Below are positions 1-9,764 of a DNA stretch of 30,604 bases, piece by piece; within the stretch, counting starts at the first letter, position 1, and each line of letters begins with the position of its first letter. The stretch comes from DASPLX01 sp035627375 (lineage in GTDB: Bacteria; Pseudomonadota; Gammaproteobacteria; Burkholderiales; Burkholderiaceae_D). The stretch is taken from positions 1 through 30,604 of the forward strand of contig DASPLX010000073.1 of assembly GCA_035627375.1 (NCBI GenBank). The letters are read 5' to 3'. Below the pieces are notes generated by a model. The model was not told where the DNA came from. It made no database searches and saw nothing but the letters and a program-made list of their open reading frames with translations. Both the position numbers and the translations under genes were made by a program.

Positions 1-86
1 GTCATCGGGCCATGACCAAATTGTTCAAGCAGTTCTGCGGGAATGGCCGGCAGGTCTGCCGGCTTGGTTCTTGGTTTTCGTGGCAT
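1..86 (-). mobile_element. IS256-family-like transposase, 5' end only
   Basis: The first 28 codons of a minus-strand gene run off the left edge. The reading starts MPRKPRTKPADLP and continues to an EQFGHGPMT segment. Short basic N termini followed by a GPMT(A/S) segment are typical of IS256-family (Mutator-type) DDE transposases, which cut and paste the element. The start is well supported: an AAGGAGG ribosome site sits 5 nt upstream of the ATG at 86. The catalytic part lies outside the window, so the family call rests on the N terminus only. The right end of the element should lie between this start and the lipoprotein gene, but I could not define a terminal inverted repeat. Confidence 0.6.
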
Positions 87-278
87 ACATCCTCCTTGCG
101 AGCATGATATGCCTTGAACACGAAATTACTGATACTCCCGAGGCGGCGTTCTCAACGAGCTTGTCGAGAACGTTGCTCTAAGTACTTAAAATATTCTTGC
201 GCCGCTTTCGTTCGGGTCTCCATTCAATTACCGAAAAAGTCATTGCTGGCGAGTTTCCAAACAGACTCTAATCCCTAT

Positions 279-995
279 ATGCATAAATTCATTCTCTCAG
301 TTCTTCTGGGAATGTTGGCCGCTTGCGTGAGCGTTCCTATCGAATCGCCCATGAATAATTACGCTTCCGATTTTCATGGTGTCGCCGTTACGAAGAAAAT
401 AGTGCTTTTACCTTTCTCGGCTTTGCCGCAGGAATTTCGTGCTGGGGCGACTGCAATGAAAAGAGAAATTTATACTCAATTGCAGCGGATGGGTTATCAA
501 AGCGTATTCTTGAACGAAGAAAATTACGAGAATCTTTGGAATAGCGCTGTCGGCAAGGTGGGTGGACTCTATGATTCGAAGACCGGAAATTTCAAACCAC
601 AAGCCTATGTCGAGGCGATGAAAATTTTAGCGGTAAATATCGCAAGCGAGGTTGAATATTCGGTGTTGATCGTGCCGAATTTTGTTGTGAAGCGTGCGAA
701 AGTAAGCGGGAAGTTCGTGAGCTGGGACGGTGTTTATAGAGATTATCTGATGAAGAATCAGACATATAACAGCTATTCATTTCATGGAGAAACAAAGGGT
801 CTCTCGCTGGAACTACGCGCTTTCAGTTCCGATGGGGCGTGGCTATTCAATTCGTATGGCGGTGTTTCCTTGCCTTATGAGGTGAACATGGAAGAAGCGA
901 AGCATGAAATGCGTGACAAGCTGTTCGAAAGCCGGGAGGAAATCGAGGAAGGGGTGCGGTTGGCATTGTCCGCATTGAGACCAAGGGAGCAATGA
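279..995 (+). CDS. putative lipoprotein, unknown function
   Basis: A 238-residue protein if the ATG at 279 is used. The frame is open back to 114, but only the start at 279 places a lipoprotein signal at the N terminus: basic MHK, a hydrophobic stretch (residues 4-14) and the lipobox LAAC with Cys16. The mature protein would be lipid-anchored and face the periplasm or outer membrane. The rest is mixed alpha/beta without a motif I recognise. It has several Tyr-rich stretches and a charged C terminus with E-rich helices (about residues 205-230). Base composition is visibly AT-richer than the neighbours, and it sits directly beside a transposase start, which suggests recent acquisition. The ribosome site is weak. 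I do not assign a function. Confidence 0.7.
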   Translation: MHKFILSVLLGMLAACVSVPIESPMNNYASDFHGVAVTKKIVLLPFSALPQEFRAGATAMKREIYTQLQRMGYQSVFLNEENYENLWNSAVGKVGGLYDSKTGNFKPQAYVEAMKILAVNIASEVEYSVLIVPNFVVKRAKVSGKFVSWDGVYRDYLMKNQTYNSYSFHGETKGLSLELRAFSSDGAWLFNSYGGVSLPYEVNMEEAKHEMRDKLFESREEIEEGVRLALSALRPREQ

Positions 996-1043
996 CCGCC
1001 GGTCGCTGGATGTATACGGAAGAGTATGTAAAATTGACCTGAG

Positions 1044-1057
1044 CCGAAAATTTTCGG
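1044..1057. repeat. 14-bp perfect palindrome between convergent genes
   Basis: CCGAAAATTTTCGG is a perfect inverted repeat in the 87-bp gap between the end of the lipoprotein gene and the end of the convergent GGDEF/EAL gene. It could act as a weak bidirectional terminator or a protein site. It lacks a GC-rich stem with a following U tract, so the terminator reading is only a guess. Confidence 0.35.
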
Positions 1058-1082
1058 ACCGCTGGAATGGAAATTCGGCCAC

Positions 1083-3281
1083 CTATCCTTGCCGCTGTTT
1101 CGCGGACACGGAACGGGAAGCCGTGCTTTTGAGAACATTGCGCCCGGCGTTCAACGCGAGCCGGCGGTTTTCCCGGACCATGCGCTCGAATTCGGCCGCC
1201 GGCACCGGCGGGCTGAATAGATAACCCTGGAGCTGGTCGCAGCCGAGCTCGCGCAGGAAGGCCATCTGCTCCGCGGTCTCCACGCCCTCCGCCACGATTT
1301 CCTGCCGCAACTGCTGGCCCATCGTGACGATCGCCTGCGCGATCGCGCAATCGTTCTCTTCCTTCGGCAAGCCGATGACGAAGGCGCGGTCGATCTTGAG
1401 CGTACTGATCGGAAATTTCTTCAGGTAGGCAAGGCTGGAATAGCCGGTGCCGAAATCGTCGAGCGCGAGCGACAAGCCAAGCGCCACCAGTTCGTTCATG
1501 ATCGGTATCACCTTCTCCGGTCCGCGCACCAGCAGGCTTTCCGTGATTTCGAGCTTGAGATATTCGGGGCTGACGTTGTTTCGCTCGAGCACCGCCTGCA
1601 CGCGCTGCGGCAATTGGCGGTCGAACTGGCGCGACGACAGGTTGACCGCGATCGGCGGCACGTCGAGGCCGGCATCGAGCCAGCAGCGGATCTGGCGGCA
1701 TGCATCCTCCAGCACCCAGGCGCCGATGTCGAGAATGAGCCCGGTTTCTTCCGCGATCGCGACGAATACGCCCGGCGAAATCATACCGCGCTCCGGATGC
1801 GACCACCGGATCAGCGCTTCGGCGCCGACGATCCGCCCGCTGCGCAGGCTGACCTTGGGCTGATAGTGGAGCTGCAATTGGCTGCTGCTCAGCGCGCGCC
1901 GCAATTCGCTTTCGAACCACAGGTGTTCCTTGGCGCGCTGGTTCATCTCGGGGCTGAAGAACAGGTAGCCGGTCTCGCCGCTCTCCTTGACCTTGCTCAT
2001 GGCCGCTTCCGCGAAACGCAGGAGGGTCGAAGTATCCATCCCGTCCTCGGGATAGACGGCGATGCCGACGCTTACGCCGATGCGCAAGTCGTGCCCGCCG
2101 ATGACGATGGGTTCGGCCAGCGCCGCGATCAGCTTTTGCGCCACGATGCCGGCGTGCTCGCGCTTCTGGATATCCAGCAGCGCGACCGCGAAACGATGGC
2201 CGTCGACGCGTGCCAGCACATCCTCGTCGCGCAGCGCTTGCCGGAAACGTCCGCTCATGCGGCGCAGCAACTCGTCGCCGACGTCGTGGCCGAGCGTGTC
2301 GTTGATCGCCGACAGGCGGTGCAGGCCGAGGACGAGCAGGGCGCCATGGCCGTCGTTGCGGCGCGCCGCCAGCAGCGCTTGCGACACGAGCTGGTCGAGC
2401 AGCGTGCGGTTCGGAAGACCGGTCAAGCTATCGTAATTGGCCATGCGCGCTTCCGCTTCCTTGTGCGCGCTAATGTCGGAAAAGGTCGAGAAAGCATGCG
2501 TGATCCCGCCTTGCTCGTTGCGGATCACGCTGATGGTGACGGATTGCGGAAACAGGTCGCCGTTCTTGCGCCGGCCGACGATTTCCCCGTGCCACGGCGC
2601 GGAGCCGCGCATCGCGGCGCGCACCTCGGCGCGGAATACGGGGCCATGCTGGCCGGAGCGCAGGATGTCCGGGGTCATGCCGATCGCCTCGTCGGCGGAA
2701 TAGCCGGTGATCCGCGTGAATGCCGAGTTCACCGATACGATGCGCTCCTTGTCGTCGATGATCATGATGCCCTGGTCGCTGTCTTCGAACACGCGCGCAT
2801 GCAAGCGCATTTTCACGTCCGCGCTCAGTTCCGCCGCGATTTCGGCGAGGCGCGCGATCAGGAGCGGGGAGGTGCCGGCTTCGTCCTTGCGGACCGACAG
2901 CGACATGCTGGCGCGGAAGATTTCGCCGGATTTCTTCCGGCGCCGCACTTCCATGACCGGATTGTCCGTTTGCGCGAACAGTTCGGCGACTTCGCCGCCG
3001 TCGTCGGCGTAGAGGAAGAGCACATGCTGGCCGACCGCTTCGTCGGCGGTATAGCCGAACAGCTGTTCGGCGCCTTCGTTCCAGCCGACGATGTATCCGG
3101 CGGAATCCATGGTCACCGTCGGCACGAGGCCGGCGGCCGGCGTCTCCCCGGCTTGATGCCGCGCGGCCAATTCCGCCAGCGCGGCGTCGAGCTCGCGCAG
3201 CGCCGCGCGCTGTTCATCGCCTGCGAGCGTATGCATCTTTCTGCATAGCTCGATGCAGCGATGAATGGCGCTGTCACGCAT
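1083..3281 (-). CDS. PAS-PAS-GGDEF(degenerate)-EAL c-di-GMP phosphodiesterase
   Basis: A 732-residue cytoplasmic signalling protein. Two PAS sensory domains occupy about residues 48-145 and 160-275, followed by GGDEF (about 283-445) and EAL (about 455-705). The GGDEF signature is replaced: R358-V-D-G-H-R-F364 has His and Arg where the metal-binding Asp/Glu should be, so cyclase activity is unlikely. The domain may instead bind GTP or be structural. The EAL domain looks active: EAL at 488-490, NLSSRQF near 547, EITES near 578, the DDFGTGYSSL loop near 608, KID near 629 and EGVET near 665. Expected activity is hydrolysis of c-di-GMP to pGpG. No membrane segment is visible. The start ATG overlaps the stop of the upstream HDOD gene by 8 bp (ATGCGTGA), so the two are translationally coupled. 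Confidence 0.93.
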   Translation of the reverse strand: MRDSAIHRCIELCRKMHTLAGDEQRAALRELDAALAELAARHQAGETPAAGLVPTVTMDSAGYIVGWNEGAEQLFGYTADEAVGQHVLFLYADDGGEVAELFAQTDNPVMEVRRRKKSGEIFRASMSLSVRKDEAGTSPLLIARLAEIAAELSADVKMRLHARVFEDSDQGIMIIDDKERIVSVNSAFTRITGYSADEAIGMTPDILRSGQHGPVFRAEVRAAMRGSAPWHGEIVGRRKNGDLFPQSVTISVIRNEQGGITHAFSTFSDISAHKEAEARMANYDSLTGLPNRTLLDQLVSQALLAARRNDGHGALLVLGLHRLSAINDTLGHDVGDELLRRMSGRFRQALRDEDVLARVDGHRFAVALLDIQKREHAGIVAQKLIAALAEPIVIGGHDLRIGVSVGIAVYPEDGMDTSTLLRFAEAAMSKVKESGETGYLFFSPEMNQRAKEHLWFESELRRALSSSQLQLHYQPKVSLRSGRIVGAEALIRWSHPERGMISPGVFVAIAEETGLILDIGAWVLEDACRQIRCWLDAGLDVPPIAVNLSSRQFDRQLPQRVQAVLERNNVSPEYLKLEITESLLVRGPEKVIPIMNELVALGLSLALDDFGTGYSSLAYLKKFPISTLKIDRAFVIGLPKEENDCAIAQAIVTMGQQLRQEIVAEGVETAEQMAFLRELGCDQLQGYLFSPPVPAAEFERMVRENRRLALNAGRNVLKSTASRSVSAKQRQG

Positions 3282-4275
3282 TGCCGCCCCCGCGATTGCC
3301 GCGGACGACTTCGATCATCCAGGTGTGCGCCTGGACATTCAGCAGGTTGAATTCCTCGGGCGTCACCTGCAGGGCGGCGAGTTCCGCGGCCAGGGCGGCG
3401 CCGTCGGCGCGCTCCTCCGCCTCGGCGAGCGCGAGCAATTGCCCCAGTTCTCCCGAGCGTTCAAGCAGCGCGGCGGACAAGGTGTCGCTGATCTTCAAAG
3501 GCTTCAGGACTTCGCCAAGAGGCAGGCCGAACAGGATGCCGAGCAGCGAAAACATGCCGGCCATGAAAGCCATGTCCTGCGCCGACTTGTCTTGCCCGGC
3601 CGCTTTGGCGACAAGCTCCATCATGCGCGCGCGCGCGGCGACCCGCGCCAGCAGCATGGCGGAGCGCTCGTCGCCCTCGCGCGAGGAAAACAGCATCAGG
3701 TTGAGCCAGCGGCGCAACTGGGCGCGGCCGAGAATGAGGATCGCCTGCGAGAAACTGGTGATTTTCTTGCCCATGCCCATGCCGAGCGAGTTGACGACGC
3801 GCAGCAAGTGGTAGGACAGCGCCGGATCGTGCCGGAGGACCGCTTCGATTTCATGCGTATCCGCATCGGCCATCACCAGCTGGACGAGCTGCAAAGCGAT
3901 GGTGCGCGAGGTTGCCTGGCTGGCGATCGGGCGCGATGGCGGCGCCATATACCAGTCGCCGGCCACCCATTGGACGCCTGCCGGCAGATTGCCCATGCCG
4001 CTGTCGTTGGTGCGGTGGACGCTCGGTACGACCACGAGTTTGCAACCCGCGCTTTCCAACGCGTCGGCAAGAGACGCGGGCGGGAAGCTGGCATCGGGCG
4101 ACACGACCGCGCAGGGAAACTGCTTGGCCAGCCCGTGAAAATCCGAGTGTTCCACCAGCGGCAGAAAGACTTCCGGGTCGCTTCCCGCGAAACCGAGCAG
4201 CAACGCGGAAGGAAGCCGGTTGCGATCGGCCAGCAATTCGACAAACATAAGGGAGGGTGAAAGTGATCGATTCAT
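3274..4275 (-). CDS. HDOD-domain signalling protein (EAL-HDOD/YuxH-like)
   Basis: A 333-residue protein with an HDOD domain over about residues 100-300. The N-terminal part (FVELLADRNRLPSALLL, then PLVEHSDFHGLA, then a WMAPP-like end) resembles a heavily reduced EAL fold as in YuxH-type EAL-HDOD proteins, though no EAL catalytic residues remain. HDOD proteins lack the metal-binding HD pair and serve as signalling scaffolds, often in c-di-GMP or motility pathways. The frame is open upstream to 4398, but the ATG at 4275 has an AAGGAG ribosome site about 7 nt away and gives the family-typical N terminus. It is the first gene of a two-gene unit with the PAS-GGDEF-EAL gene (8-bp overlap), which suggests the two products act together. 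Confidence 0.85.
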   Translation of the reverse strand: MNRSLSPSLMFVELLADRNRLPSALLLGFAGSDPEVFLPLVEHSDFHGLAKQFPCAVVSPDASFPPASLADALESAGCKLVVVPSVHRTNDSGMGNLPAGVQWVAGDWYMAPPSRPIASQATSRTIALQLVQLVMADADTHEIEAVLRHDPALSYHLLRVVNSLGMGMGKKITSFSQAILILGRAQLRRWLNLMLFSSREGDERSAMLLARVAARARMMELVAKAAGQDKSAQDMAFMAGMFSLLGILFGLPLGEVLKPLKISDTLSAALLERSGELGQLLALAEAEERADGAALAAELAALQVTPEEFNLLNVQAHTWMIEVVRGNRGGGNA

Positions 4276-4559
4276 CGCGACTCCTTGAACGGACGGCGAT
4301 AGAGCAAGACGGTGCGATCGCCGACGGCTTTGCTGCATTGCGAAGAGCCGCCGGCGGGAGGTGATTCCGTTCCCATTGAATATCAGCATACACCGCATTC
4401 GCCGTTTTGTTGCCGATTGGCAGCGTTGACGCGACGATTGGGCGGCGAGCGTTGCGCGGTTGATTTATTTCAACGCATCGACGTGAGCAACACAAGAAAT
4501 AATACGATCGTTCTTTTTTGCGGTATAGTTGGCGATACGTTCACAACAAAGGAAGACAC
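4276..4559. promoter_or_regulatory. divergent promoter region, HDOD unit / fatty-acid oxidation gene
   Basis: This 284-bp gap separates two divergently read units and must hold both promoters. On the plus strand a TATAGT element at 4524-4529 is a reasonable -10 for the oxidation gene, but I find no convincing -35. GTTGA-N6-TCAAC at 4459-4474 is a short inverted repeat that could be an operator. The 4491-4520 stretch is AT-rich. The minus-strand promoter could not be assigned. Confidence 0.4.
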
Positions 4560-6638
<2,079 letters not shown>

Positions 6639-6659
6639 GTTCCGGCCGCGGCCGGCCGA

Positions 6660-6689
6660 GAGCCTCGCGCTTTGCGCGAGGCTTTTTTT
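6660..6689 (+). terminator. strong intrinsic terminator
   Basis: A 10-bp perfect GC-rich stem (6661-6670 with 6674-6683), a TTT loop and a run of seven T (6683-6689) lie 22 bp after the stop of the beta-oxidation gene. This is a textbook Rho-independent terminator. The convergent kinase gene ends at 6694, so the hairpin may also help end its transcript, although no T run exists in that direction. Confidence 0.93.
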
Positions 6690-6693
6690 ATGC

Positions 6694-8109
6694 CTAACCG
6701 ACGGCCGGACACAGTTGAGGGGCCTGGCCTTTTTCCTCCGCATTGGGGAACTCCAGCACGAACAGCGTGTATTCCCCCGCCACCGAGTCGCACCGGATAT
6801 TGCCGCCGAACGAGGTCATCACGCGTTTGCAGAACGCAAGCCCCAGACCGGAACCGGCGGCCTTCTTGGTCGTGAAGAAGGCATCGAACAGATGGGGCAG
6901 CGCATCTTTCGGAATGCCGATGCCGGTATCCTTGAAGTGCAATTGATTGCAGACCGCGCCGCGTTTCGTCGAGATGCGGATGGTACCCTTGCCGGCCGCC
7001 CGTATCGCGTAGAGCGAGTTCTTGAGAAGATTGAACAATACCAGGATCAACAAGGTATCGGAGCCGTGAAACTCGAATTCTTCCAGCCTGGCGACTTCGA
7101 CCCGGGCACGCTCCCCGCTATCGAAGACATAGCGATTCAACGCCCCGGCAATCGAATCTCCGATCAGATGACGCGCGAAGCCGCTCTTATCGAACTGCTC
7201 GGTCTTGATGTAGGCCAGCAGCATGTCGAGCGCGATATTCGTGCGGTCGATTTCCTGGTTGATGGTTTGACCGAGCGACGATAGATGGCCGAGCGTCTGT
7301 TCATGCACGCTCGGCTCGCACAGCCCGCGTTCCACGGCGAGCCGGTAACCATGTACCAGCGCGGGCAGGTGCCGTTCCAGGCCTTTGGCCTGCATGCGAA
7401 TGGACAGCAGCGGCGTTCTTAGCTCATGGGTGACGGTGGCGGCGGCCGCCATGGGATTCAGGAGGTTGTGCCGGGAGGCGGTCACCAGCGCGATCACGCC
7501 GAGGCTGATCGCGATGAAAATCGCTCCAGGCGGATAGAACTCGATCCCATAAGCGCCGGCATAGTTGACGGTCGCAAAAACATAAACCAGCACGCCGCCA
7601 AGGGACAAATTCAGTTTGATGCGCTTGGCCGGAGAGATATTGTCGCGCTGGCGATGGACGACATAGCTTACGCGACCGATGACCAGCACGGTCTGCAACA
7701 GGTGGACCGGGTGCAGCATGCCGGCTTTGGGATAGAAGCCCCAGAAATAGTCGTGGTTTCCCGCGACGATCAAATCGGTGAGGATCAGGAGCGGGACCAG
7801 CAGCGCGGCAAAGGCATAGGACAAATAAACGTACCGGCGTTCGCTGGTGCATCCGGCGATCTCGACCAGATAGTGATACAGGGTGGTCGGCAGAAAGAGA
7901 ATGAAAAGGTAGCCGAACTTCGCCAGGAAGAGCGCCAGTTGCGGATCTCGCACCTGGAACAGGATTGCCCACGCGCCTTGCCAGGAGGACGAGGCAAGGC
8001 AGACAGCGAAGAGCGCGAGCGTGATCCGCGACAGGCCCTTCGTGCATACGACATAAGTTCCGTAACCGAGAAATGCCGACGATACGAGGGCGGGCAATAA
8101 GGAGTACAT
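6694..8109 (-). CDS. sensor histidine kinase with seven-helix membrane sensor, quorum-sensing island
   Basis: A 471-residue kinase if the ATG at 8109 is used. About seven hydrophobic helices fill residues 1-210 and resemble the 7TM N-terminal module of some histidine kinases (HisKA_7TM type). The catalytic part has the H box THELRTP with H228, the N box (N360-LLKN, residues 360-364), the G1 box DTGIGIP (394-400) and the G2 box GSGLGLAFC (419-427). There is no receiver domain, as in LqsS and unlike CqsS. It lies directly downstream of the autoinducer synthase on the same strand, 86 bp away, with a strong hairpin in the gap, so it is probably co-transcribed. The frame is open to 8193, but residues before Met29 look non-coding. 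The ribosome site at 8109 is poor. Its core is clearly similar to the kinase at 9765-11105, but the sensors are not alike. Confidence 0.85.
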   Translation of the reverse strand: MYSLLPALVSSAFLGYGTYVVCTKGLSRITLALFAVCLASSSWQGAWAILFQVRDPQLALFLAKFGYLFILFLPTTLYHYLVEIAGCTSERRYVYLSYAFAALLVPLLILTDLIVAGNHDYFWGFYPKAGMLHPVHLLQTVLVIGRVSYVVHRQRDNISPAKRIKLNLSLGGVLVYVFATVNYAGAYGIEFYPPGAIFIAISLGVIALVTASRHNLLNPMAAAATVTHELRTPLLSIRMQAKGLERHLPALVHGYRLAVERGLCEPSVHEQTLGHLSSLGQTINQEIDRTNIALDMLLAYIKTEQFDKSGFARHLIGDSIAGALNRYVFDSGERARVEVARLEEFEFHGSDTLLILVLFNLLKNSLYAIRAAGKGTIRISTKRGAVCNQLHFKDTGIGIPKDALPHLFDAFFTTKKAAGSGLGLAFCKRVMTSFGGNIRCDSVAGEYTLFVLEFPNAEEKGQAPQLCPAVG

Positions 8110-8160
8110 GGGTTCGCAATAATCGTTCTGACGGTCGAAGGGATTCGAATCGATCGATGG

Positions 8161-8183
8161 GCGCCCCGTGTGCCACGGGGCGC
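8161..8183 (-). promoter_or_regulatory. intercistronic hairpin between synthase and kinase
   Basis: A perfect 10-bp GC-rich stem (8161-8170 with 8174-8183) and a TGC loop start 13 bp after the synthase stop and end about 50 bp before the kinase start. No T run follows on the minus strand, so it is unlikely to be a full terminator. It could protect the synthase mRNA 3' end, attenuate read-through, or mark RNA processing, giving less kinase than synthase. Confidence 0.6.
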
Positions 8184-8195
8184 GGGGAGCCAAGC

Positions 8196-9458
8196 TCAGG
8201 CCGGAATCGATTCGACGCTCCGTTTCTTCAATCTGCGCGTCGACGGCCAGTCCTGCAAACCGACTTGATCGCGGATCCTTGCACAGACTTCGATCAGCCG
8301 GGCGAGTTCGACGTCGGTGAGGCCGGAATTCAGGGTCAGCCTGACCAGGGCGCGATTCTTCGCGGTGGCCGGCGCACAGAAAACCGCCCCGAAAATGCCG
8401 TTTTCCTGAAGCGCATTGCGCAACACCATGGTTTGCGGTTCCGAGCCGGATTCCAAGGCGATGATCTGCTCGCTTCCTTCGGAAACGTTGTAGCCGAGCG
8501 CGCCCAATTCAGCGCGTACGGTCCTGCTGACCTCGTGAAGCCGTGTCCGCCGATCGTCTATCGTGGTGATGAAGTCCAGCGCGGCGTCGAACCATGCCAG
8601 GTCATGGCGCAGCAGGCAGGAGCTGAAGATCGCGGGGCGCGCCTCCATCATGAAATAGCCCTTGAAGCGGTGCGAGCACGAAATGATGCCGGCGCGTCCG
8701 GCAAATGCCTTGGCCAGCGATGCAGTGATGAAATGCACCTTATCTTGCAATCCCAGTTCGGCGACCAGGCCGGCCCCTTTCGGGCCGTGGGTGCCCAGCG
8801 AGTGCGACTCATCGACCACGAATACGCAGCCGTTCCGTTCGACGACTTCCGCCATCTCCCGGATAGGGCAGAGACTGCCGTTGGTGCTGTACACCGAGTC
8901 GACGGCGACGATCCCCGGTCCGTGCTTCTGGATTTGCCGCTCCAAGTGGGCGACGTCGTTGTGCATGAAGGGAATGGCGCGGGCGTCGGCTGCGCGTGCG
9001 CCTTCCCATAGCGAGGCATGTGCGATCATGTCCAGGTAGACCGGATTGTCCTGGCCGGCAAGGCTTTGTATCAGGCCGACATTCGCGCTCCATCCCGATT
9101 GGCTGAGCAGTGCATCTTCATAACCCAGAAATTGGGCAAATTTCGCTTCGAGAACGCTTTGCGGATTTTTTCCATGCAGAAATATCGCCGACATCAGAAG
9201 ATCGTGGGTCTCCTGTTCCAGCGAGCGAATTTGCGCGTTGACGAGCTCCGCTTGTCCGGCCAAGCAGAGATAATCATTGCTGGATAGATGAATTGCATCC
9301 GGCTTCGGCGACCGGCCATGCAAAAGATGATCTCCACCCCAGGTTTTTTCTACGCGCTCCACGTGATGCGCATTGACGCGCGAGGCGACGAAAGCTGGCA
9401 ACGGTTGCGCCTTGGGCGAATGGAGGCATTCACGCGGCATGAGTTCTGTCAGTGGCAT
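8196..9458 (-). CDS. jqsA: alpha-hydroxyketone quorum-sensing autoinducer synthase (CqsA/LqsA/JqsA family)
   Basis: A 420-residue PLP-dependent alpha-oxoamine-synthase-like enzyme. Family members join an acyl-CoA with an amino-acid-derived substrate (S-adenosylmethionine or aminobutyrate for CqsA) to make CAI-1/LAI-1-type alpha-hydroxyketones or their amino precursors. Visible marks: HLSSNDYLCLAG near residues 57-68, the SGWSANVG cofactor loop near 121-128, VDESHSLGTHG with D216 and H219, and the PLP lysine K250 in TASLAKAFAGRAG. The HGKNP and FSSCLLRHD segments separate this family from biotin (BioF) and glycine (Kbl) enzymes. Length matches the family (about 390-420). The ATG at 9458 has a good AGGAG site. 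The flanking kinases and LqsR-like regulator support the call strongly. The symbol follows Oxalobacteraceae usage and is a homology name. Confidence 0.92.
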   Translation of the reverse strand: MPLTELMPRECLHSPKAQPLPAFVASRVNAHHVERVEKTWGGDHLLHGRSPKPDAIHLSSNDYLCLAGQAELVNAQIRSLEQETHDLLMSAIFLHGKNPQSVLEAKFAQFLGYEDALLSQSGWSANVGLIQSLAGQDNPVYLDMIAHASLWEGARAADARAIPFMHNDVAHLERQIQKHGPGIVAVDSVYSTNGSLCPIREMAEVVERNGCVFVVDESHSLGTHGPKGAGLVAELGLQDKVHFITASLAKAFAGRAGIISCSHRFKGYFMMEARPAIFSSCLLRHDLAWFDAALDFITTIDDRRTRLHEVSRTVRAELGALGYNVSEGSEQIIALESGSEPQTMVLRNALQENGIFGAVFCAPATAKNRALVRLTLNSGLTDVELARLIEVCARIRDQVGLQDWPSTRRLKKRSVESIPA

Positions 9459-9621
9459 CGGCTTCTCCTATCGTGTCAGATTGACGGTTAAAAAAGTCCC
9501 AGCGATGGGTGTTTCATGGTTTATTAAACACTTCATTTCACATATCTAATGTAGTCTGACTAAATATGTGGAGACAGATTAAAAAAGAACGGGAACTTCA
9601 TTTCAATTTAATGCTTGGTAT

Positions 9622-9649
9622 TTAAACATTAAATGTTAATTAAACATTA
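9622..9649. repeat. operator-like cluster of three AACATT half-sites
   Basis: AACATT (9625-9630), its complement AATGTT (9632-9637) and AACATT again (9643-9648) alternate in orientation. They form one inverted repeat with a 1-nt spacer and a second with a 5-nt spacer. Together with the flanking bases they make two identical 10-bp direct repeats. Placement midway between divergent quorum-sensing genes suggests a regulator-binding site. The binding protein is unknown. Confidence 0.5.
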
Positions 9650-9663
9650 TCATTTATAACTCT

Positions 9664-9679
9664 TGGCAACTAATATGCA
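9664..9679 (+). promoter_or_regulatory. candidate sigma-54 promoter
   Basis: TTGGCAACTAATATGCA carries GG at 9665-9666 and GC at 9677-9678 with exactly 10 bases between, as required for the -24/-12 elements. The left hexamer matches TTGGCA well; the right is ATGCA rather than TTGCA. It points towards the CqsS-like kinase gene about 85 bp downstream. AT-rich DNA can give such matches by chance. Confidence 0.35.
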
Positions 9680-9764
9680 TTGTTTTTTTCTATGCCTTTG
9701 AAGTAAGTGATACAAATTAATGCCTTATTACCGAGAATTACATGAAAAAGTTACAGGATTGCGC

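Larger units (their letters stand above)
9459..9764. promoter_or_regulatory. AT-rich divergent control region of the quorum-sensing island
   Basis: About 300 bp between the divergent synthase and kinase genes, far more AT-rich than the surroundings. It contains repeated TTAAACA(C/T)T motifs at 9524-9533, 9622-9631 and 9640-9649. The last two are identical over 10 bp and are 18 bp apart. GTTT-ATT-AAAC at 9519-9529 and GTGTTT-N11-AAACAC at 9509-9531 are further inverted repeats. A sigma-54-like element lies at 9664-9679. No ordinary sigma-70 promoter was convincing in either direction. An in-frame ATG at 9720 lacks a ribosome site and was not used as the kinase start. Confidence 0.6.

Noticed and set aside
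114..278. Upstream extension of the lipoprotein reading frame
   Set aside because: It has no ribosome site, a composition unlike the rest, and would bury the lipoprotein signal. The imperfect GTTCTC...GAGAAC repeat around 147-170 might belong to the insertion sequence but is too poor to call a terminal repeat.
1614..3248. Long open frame (544 codons) on the plus strand opposite the GGDEF/EAL gene
   Set aside because: It is the antisense shadow of a gene with clear PAS, GGDEF and EAL motifs. It is Arg/Ala/Asp-rich, has no domain likeness, and arises from GC-rich third positions.
6694..8193. Receiver domain at the end of the synthase-linked kinase, as in CqsS
   Set aside because: The reading ends about 40 residues after the G2 box; no Asp-containing receiver motif is present.
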